Shown here: positions 6,942 to 10,182 of the stretch, one piece after another
Layout of the letters: the number at the start of each line of letters is the position of its first letter
Numbering within the stretch: the first letter of the stretch is position 1
Source: Lentimicrobiaceae bacterium
GTDB taxonomy: Bacteria > Bacteroidota > Bacteroidia > Bacteroidales > Lentimicrobiaceae
Direction of reading: 5' to 3'
NCBI GenBank assembly: GCA_028697695.1
Contig: JAQVEI010000041.1
Coordinates: 1 to 10,182, forward strand
DNA: 10,182 nucleotides
Notes under the pieces: model-generated
Told to the model about the DNA's origin: nothing
The model's database searches: none
The model's input: the letters and a program-made list of their open reading frames with translations, nothing else
Position numbers and translations under genes: made by a program

Positions 6942-8042
6942 TTACAGGAGGTCAATAAACTGCTTTACAACATTTTCGATATTATACCTTTGAACATCTG
7001 GTAACTTATACCTTCCTGAATAATCCCCTTTCAAAAACTCATCGACTTTAACCGGTTCAAGTTCATCTTTAATGTTTAATATGGGCCGTCCGGCCAAAGC
7101 ATAATCAATTAGTTTACTTGGAACCTGGATCTGGGTATTGTTATCAAAGTTAATTAAAAAATCCATTTTGCTCAAAACTTCCAACAAATCTTCTCGGGGA
7201 ATGTAATTCCTTACTTCGAGCTTACCATTGAGCAATTCCACATACTTTTCCAACAAAGAAACAGTGGAAGTATAAACGATAAATTTGAAATCGGTATCCA
7301 CAGTAATCAGATAATCAAGAAATGGTCCGGGGTCGCGAAATTTTGGAATAAAACCACCCGCATACGCAAATGTTGGAACCGGGTGCTCAACAAAATCTTC
7401 GGTCGTTTGAATTTCTTCAAATTTAAATCCCTGAGGTATTATTTTAATTTTTTCCTGAAATTCATCGTAATACCCGCTTCTGGCCGATTCGACCGGAATG
7501 CTGATAAAGTCTGCTTTTCGCATAAACCATTTCTCAACATAGCTGAAGTAAAACGGTTTCTTAAAACTATCTGTTTTACATCCCATGTAAGGATCTCCGC
7601 AATCAGCCACCCAGACTTTAGCGATTGACTGATGTTTGTTCCAAACTTTGGCAACACCCCAATGAATGGGATAGGGAACTGCAATGGATATCAGCATATC
7701 GTAGCCTTTTTCCTCACGCAATGCTTTCTTTACTTTAAACATCAATTCAATATATGGGTATTCAACAGAGAGTTGCAACATCCGCAATACCAGCCGGGTA
7801 AGTAAAAAGCCAACTTTAGAAGTACCAAAATTTGGAACTTTCCATTTCACTTCTCCTAAATCCTTTATTGTAATAGAATGCTTTGCTTCAAAGGCAGCAT
7901 GCCCGTTTTTTTTAGGTGTGATTACAACCACTTCATGACCCTGTAAAGCAAACTCTTTTGCCAGCTCAGTAGCCCGGTTTGCACGGGGAGTATTGGAAGG
8001 ATAAAAACCATGACAAACGATTAATATTTTTTTCTTACCCAT
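6942..8042 (-). CDS. GT-B fold glycosyltransferase (GT4-like)
   Basis: A 366-residue predicted glycosyltransferase. The N-terminal half has KKILIVCHGFYPSNTPRANR (3-22) and the helix ELAKEFALQGHEVVVITP (26-43), the standard start of GT4-type proteins with the glycine-rich loop replaced by 'YPSNTPRANR'. The donor half has FAYAGGFIPKFRDPGPF (225-241), where the usual G-x-L-x-x-x-K/R region would lie. It ends with VPSKLIDYALAGRPIL (307-322), in which the E-A-x-A-x-G-x-P-V motif has become K-L-I-D-Y-A-L-A-G-R-P. This variant is common in GT4-like proteins that are hard to subclassify. No membrane span is apparent. Its ATG overlaps the wecB stop by 8 bases (ATGGGTAA), a typical translational-coupling junction, and the next gene starts 6 bases after its own stop. 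It may use the ManNAc donor or a derivative made by WecB, but that is only an inference from position. Confidence 0.87.
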   Translation of the reverse strand: MGKKKILIVCHGFYPSNTPRANRATELAKEFALQGHEVVVITPKKNGHAAFEAKHSITIKDLGEVKWKVPNFGTSKVGFLLTRLVLRMLQLSVEYPYIELMFKVKKALREEKGYDMLISIAVPYPIHWGVAKVWNKHQSIAKVWVADCGDPYMGCKTDSFKKPFYFSYVEKWFMRKADFISIPVESARSGYYDEFQEKIKIIPQGFKFEEIQTTEDFVEHPVPTFAYAGGFIPKFRDPGPFLDYLITVDTDFKFIVYTSTVSLLEKYVELLNGKLEVRNYIPREDLLEVLSKMDFLINFDNNTQIQVPSKLIDYALAGRPILNIKDELEPVKVDEFLKGDYSGRYKLPDVQRYNIENVVKQFIDLL

Positions 8043-9129
8043 AGATTTTTAACAATTCTTTAACAATGCGCTCTGCAGCCTTGCCATCCCAGAGTTCAGG
8101 TATCCCGCCTTTTTTCCACTGCCCGGCAAAAAGCTTATCCATTACCGGTTTGATTGCATTAGGATGAGTACCAATTAATTCATTGGTTCCAATAGTTATG
8201 GTTTCCGGCCTTTCTGTATTTTCACGCAGCGTAATACACGGAATGCCCATTACCGTTGTCTCTTCCGTAATACCACCCGAATCGGTGATTACTGCTTTGG
8301 AATTTTCAACCAGGTAATTGAATTCAAGATAACCAAGGGGATCTATCAAATGGATAGATGTTGATTCAGAGAAATGCAAAGATTCAATTATTTTTTTGGT
8401 TCGTGGATGAACAGGAAAAACTAACGGTACACCTTTTGAAGCATCAACAATAGCTTCCATGAGTCGGGTAAACTTATCCTCCTCATCCACGTTGGCAGGA
8501 CGATGCAGGGTAATGACTATGAATTGACCTTTTAAAAGCTTCTTTTCATCCCATACACGTGGTTTTACAAATCGGTCACGGTTAGCCAGTAAAGTGTCAA
8601 TCATTACATTGCCCACGAAAAATATTTTTTCATCGGGTACACCAAGATGACTTAAATTCTCATTTGCTATTGTGGTAGTGGTAAAAAAGTAATCGGTTAT
8701 TGCATCAGTAACCATTCGGTTTATCTCTTCGGGCATGCTCAAATCCCCTGAACGTATTCCTGCCTCCACATGTGCGACTTTTGTATTGAGTTTTTTTGCC
8801 ACAATGCTACACGCCATGGTTGACGTAACATCACCTACAACCAAAACCAAATCCGTTGGATTTGCAAGCAATTCTTTTTCAAATGCCACCATAATGGCAG
8901 CGGTTTGTTCGGCTTGGGTTCCACCGCCACAACCCAGATTGGCATCGGGTTCAGGTATATTGAGCTCCTTAAAAAAGGTATCGCTCATTTTTTGGTCGTA
9001 GTGCTGGCCGGTGTGGACTAAGCGGTAGTATATATCTTTGCCTTCATTCTTTGCTTTTTGTATGGCATGAATAATGGGAGCAACCTTCATAAAATTTGGA
9101 CGGGCACCGGCAATGAGAGTAATATTCAT
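8035..9129 (-). CDS. wecB: UDP-N-acetylglucosamine 2-epimerase, non-hydrolysing
   Basis: A 364-residue cytoplasmic enzyme that interconverts UDP-GlcNAc and UDP-ManNAc, supplying ManNAc-type sugars for surface polysaccharide. Family residues line up in order: G8-A-R10-P-N-F-M-K15 (R10 and K15 as in E. coli WecB), TGQHYD (40-45), GD100 in VVGDVTST, HVE122AGIR, PE134EINR138, H209 in TLHRP, HPRT (241-244), TDSGGITEE (282-290), and R302-E-N-T-E-R-P-E, the UDP-binding end. D100, E122, E134 and H209 correspond, from my memory of the family, to the E. coli residues D95, E117, E131 and H213. Length is normal. Two signatures differ from the enterobacterial form (GTRPE to GARPNFMK, HRREN to HRPANVD), a subtype I associate with Bacteroidota. 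A related 2-epimerase acting on a modified UDP-sugar (WbpI-like) is a less likely alternative. It is the first enzyme gene after the regulator, and the downstream glycosyltransferase overlaps it by 8 bases. Confidence 0.94.
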   Translation of the reverse strand: MNITLIAGARPNFMKVAPIIHAIQKAKNEGKDIYYRLVHTGQHYDQKMSDTFFKELNIPEPDANLGCGGGTQAEQTAAIMVAFEKELLANPTDLVLVVGDVTSTMACSIVAKKLNTKVAHVEAGIRSGDLSMPEEINRMVTDAITDYFFTTTTIANENLSHLGVPDEKIFFVGNVMIDTLLANRDRFVKPRVWDEKKLLKGQFIVITLHRPANVDEEDKFTRLMEAIVDASKGVPLVFPVHPRTKKIIESLHFSESTSIHLIDPLGYLEFNYLVENSKAVITDSGGITEETTVMGIPCITLRENTERPETITIGTNELIGTHPNAIKPVMDKLFAGQWKKGGIPELWDGKAAERIVKELLKIYG

Positions 9130-9144
9130 TTATGATTAAGATTT

Positions 9145-9180
9145 AAAAAATTGCACTCCTTATTTGGAGAAGTGTGTGCA
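9145..9180 (-). terminator. Possible weak terminator/attenuator between regulator and wecB
   Basis: Read on the minus strand, TGCAC (9180-9176) can pair with GTGCA (9156-9152), with an inner TCC/GGA or CTCC/GGAG pairing around the loop AAATAA. It is followed directly by AATTTTTT (9152-9145). This is hairpin plus T-run logic, but the stem has an asymmetric bulge of about seven bases and is weak. It sits 16 bases upstream of the wecB ATG, so it could set the ratio of regulator to enzyme transcripts. It could equally be chance pairing in AT-rich DNA. Confidence 0.25.
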
Positions 9181-9266
9181 TACAATGAAGTTTTTAATGA
9201 ACGGCAGGGCTGATTAATGATGGTTGCTGAAAACATTTTGTCATAGTACAGTAACAATTTATCCCT

Positions 9267-9794
9267 TCACCCCTCAAATAACAACAACCTTTCGCGAAAT
9301 TGCATTTGGGTATTCCGGATGGGGGTTCGTTCGAAAATATGGTAACGAATGTTTCTTCCGATAAGTTCTTCTGCCGCTTTAACCCGTTGCTGTAATGCTT
9401 CAACATCAATTCTTCCTCCAACCAACAACAAATCAATGGTTTGACCATATCTACCCCTCGCGAAGTCTCCAACCAGCCACGCTTGTTGTAATCCATTTAA
9501 CTGCGAAAGCACCCGATTTACCACCTGGTCAATCCCCGTATATTTAAGCAGCAAGTTGTGTATATCGCTGAAAAGGGGATGACTGGTATTGGCTTTATAT
9601 ATACGCTTGTTGCCTTCAAAATGGCTTTGAAGCAGGCCTGCAGTTTCAAAACGCTTCAATTCAATACGTATGCCATTGGTTGATTCCTCAAACTCTGCTT
9701 CCAAATCACGCAAATAAGAGGTAGTAGAAGTGTTTAAGAAAAACTTCAACATCAATTTTATACGCGTTTTGGATGTTATAAGGGTGCTTAGCAT
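9267..9794 (-). CDS. Winged-helix (ArsR-like) regulator with degenerate nucleotidyltransferase-like domain
   Basis: A 175-residue protein of a type I associate with the head of polysaccharide loci in Bacteroidota. Residues 1-75 form a winged helix-turn-helix: LITSKTRIKLMLKFFLN, SYLRDLEAEFEESTNGIRIELKRFETAGLL (recognition helix about 39-50), and the wing around 58-69 (FEGNKRIYKANT). Residues 76-90 (SDIHNLLLKYTGIDQ) link to a second domain with V108-G-D-F-A-R-G114 and T119-I-D121-LLLVG, which resembles the GSxARGxxxxSDxDLL core of minimal nucleotidyltransferases. The first of the two metal-binding aspartates is replaced by T119, so catalysis is doubtful and a ligand-sensing role is likelier (inference). 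It is the first gene of the row, 137 bases upstream of wecB. Inverted repeats upstream of its start could be its operators. The end (ERLLLFEG) looks complete rather than frameshifted. No direct evidence tells whether it activates or represses. Confidence 0.85.
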   Translation of the reverse strand: MLSTLITSKTRIKLMLKFFLNTSTTSYLRDLEAEFEESTNGIRIELKRFETAGLLQSHFEGNKRIYKANTSHPLFSDIHNLLLKYTGIDQVVNRVLSQLNGLQQAWLVGDFARGRYGQTIDLLLVGGRIDVEALQQRVKAAEELIGRNIRYHIFERTPIRNTQMQFRERLLLFEG

Positions 9795-9983
9795 AAAAAA
9801 TGACCTTATTCAGGCCATCATTTAACAAGAAAACTGTAGAAAGAAAAGAAACTAAAAAAAAGCATAAAGCATATTTCCATAATACTGATTTAGAGCTATT
9901 TAAGTATTTGGCGAAAAGAGCAAAACATGCTTTGGTTTACAGCTCCGCCCCGTCAGTCACAGACCAACAAGGCACTTTTTTAC

Positions 9984-10006
9984 AATGAGTAACAAATATA
10001 CTCATT
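9984..10006. repeat. Inverted repeat overlapping candidate promoter (operator candidate 1)
   Basis: AATGAGTA (9984-9991) and TACTCATT (9999-10006) are perfect 8-base inverted arms around the 7-base spacer ACAAATA. The core AGTAAC-N5-TACT is shared with the inverted repeat at 10091-10117. The spacer and right arm carry, on the minus strand, the candidate -7 box TATATTTG, so a protein bound here would cover the promoter. A role as operator is inferred from symmetry and position only. Confidence 0.55.
9993..10000 (-). promoter_or_regulatory. Candidate Bacteroidota -7 promoter box (TATATTTG)
   Basis: On the minus strand TATATTTG matches the Bacteroidota primary-sigma -7 consensus TAnnTTTG at all six fixed positions. 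It is the only full match I found on this strand in the leader. It points at the regulator and would give an untranslated leader of about 190 bases. The matching -33 TTTG is not visible at the usual distance (that region reads AATAAAGGACGG), so the promoter would be weak or need an activator. It lies within the inverted repeat at 9984-10006. Confidence 0.4.
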
Positions 10007-10090
10007 ATTTTCCGTCCTTTATTCTTTTATCTTTACAAGTGTACACCCGTGAAATAGAAGTGAAACTTTAAATGATTTATAGCGATACGG

Positions 10091-10117
10091 GCAGAAAGTA
10101 ACTGTATTACTTTGTGC
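10091..10117. repeat. Inverted repeat with shared core (operator candidate 2)
   Basis: GCAGAAAGTAA (10091-10101) and TTACTTTGTGC (10107-10117) are 11-base inverted arms with a single G/G mismatch around the 5-base loop CTGTA. The core AGTAAC-N5-TACT has the same spacing as in the repeat at 9984-10006, and the centres are 109 bases apart. It could be a second binding site for the regulator or an RNA hairpin. It is followed at once by another imperfect hairpin and has no T-run, which argues against a simple terminator. Confidence 0.5.
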
Positions 10118-10147
10118 AGGCCGCGAAAGAACGATGAGACGCGCCCT
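10118..10147. repeat. Imperfect GC-rich hairpin
   Basis: AGGCCGCG (10118-10125) and CGCGCCCT (10140-10147) are inverted with one C/C mismatch and a 14-base loop. On the plus strand the second arm is followed by TTTAAAC, a very short T stretch. It could be a weak plus-strand terminator of a gene lying left of it, but no plus-strand gene exists there. It may instead be part of a compound structure with the adjacent inverted repeat at 10091-10117. Confidence 0.3.
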
Positions 10148-10182
10148 TTAAACACACACTATCCAATATAGTTTGAAGATTT

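Larger units (their letters stand above)
9795..10182. other. 388-base non-coding leader upstream of the regulator
   Basis: No convincing gene lies here. The part nearest the regulator (9795-9950) is A-rich on the plus strand and includes a weak inverted pair, AATACT (9881-9886) and AGTATT (9903-9908). From about 9984 rightward there are dense symmetrical elements: two related inverted repeats, an 8-base perfect palindrome GTGTACAC (10039-10046), a direct repeat of GTGAAA spaced 11 bases apart (10049 and 10060), and an imperfect GC-rich hairpin. A candidate promoter facing the regulator is inside the first inverted repeat. This arrangement suggests the control region and right boundary of the locus. 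No tRNA-like or rRNA-like sequence was recognised. Confidence 0.55.

Noticed and set aside
8735..9001. 88-codon plus-strand frame inside wecB
   Set aside because: Antisense to one of the best-conserved genes in the window. Its serine/alanine-rich translation follows from the wecB codons.
9194..9496. 100-codon minus-strand frame overlapping the regulator 3' end
   Set aside because: I considered it as a frameshifted continuation of the regulator. The regulator frame itself ends with a family-like hydrophobic tail, and the alternative frame is cysteine-rich without any motif, so it is an overlapping-frame shadow.
9800..9988. 62-codon plus-strand frame starting a few bases from the regulator start
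   Set aside because: It is lysine-rich with no recognisable family, has no room for a promoter or ribosome site against the divergent regulator start, and its stop runs into the inverted repeat and promoter candidate. It would also cover the likely leader of the regulator.
1..10182. tRNA or rRNA genes, CRISPR arrays, insertion sequences, phage or toxin-antitoxin genes
   Set aside because: No regular spacer-repeat pattern, transposase motif, terminal repeat pair around a gene, or tRNA-like cloverleaf was seen on either strand. The regulator's nucleotidyltransferase-like half recalls MNT antitoxins, but no HEPN-type partner is present.

Overview
The window looks like part of a surface-polysaccharide (capsule, O-antigen or exopolysaccharide) locus from a member of the Bacteroidota. 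The lineage call rests on several things. The DNA is AT-rich. Start codons are preceded by A/T-rich stretches with no clear Shine-Dalgarno sequence. The one good promoter candidate matches the Bacteroidota -7 box TAnnTTTG. The protein types (a small winged-helix/nucleotidyltransferase-like regulator, a WecB with the GARPNFMK start, NodB-like proteins with an ESDDWGS motif) are ones I associate with that phylum. Genus cannot be told from the sequence.

Every supported gene lies on the minus strand, so transcription runs from right to left. From the right edge the order is: about 390 bases of non-coding leader carrying several inverted repeats and one promoter candidate (9795-10182); a winged-helix regulator with a degenerate nucleotidyltransferase-like half (9267-9794); a 137-base gap with a possible weak attenuator; WecB, UDP-GlcNAc 2-epimerase (8035-9129); a GT-B glycosyltransferase (6942-8042); an EpsG/Wzy-like polymerase with many membrane spans (5658-6935); two tandem paralogous NodB-type polysaccharide deacetylase-like proteins (4536-5651 and 3281-4417); two GT4-type glycosyltransferases (2263-3303 and 1068-2282); a sugar-nucleotide epimerase/dehydratase of the extended SDR family (103-1002); and the first 41 codons of a further glycosyltransferase that runs off the left edge (1-124).

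Most junctions are overlaps or gaps of a few bases, as in a single operon. The larger gaps are 137 bases (regulator-wecB), 118 bases (between the two deacetylases) and 65 bases (before the SDR gene). A working model is that WecB and the SDR enzyme supply nucleotide sugars, including UDP-ManNAc. At least four glycosyltransferases assemble a repeat unit, the NodB-like pair removes acetyl groups from N-acetyl sugars, and the EpsG/Wzy-like protein polymerises the unit. No Wzx flippase, initiating sugar-phosphate transferase or export protein is present, so the locus must continue beyond the left edge or be completed elsewhere.

The most interesting unexplained structure is upstream of the regulator. 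Two inverted repeats share the pattern AGTAAC-N5-TACT, and one of them encloses the candidate -7 promoter box. They are good candidates for operator sites of the regulator encoded just downstream. No RNA gene, insertion sequence or CRISPR array was seen.
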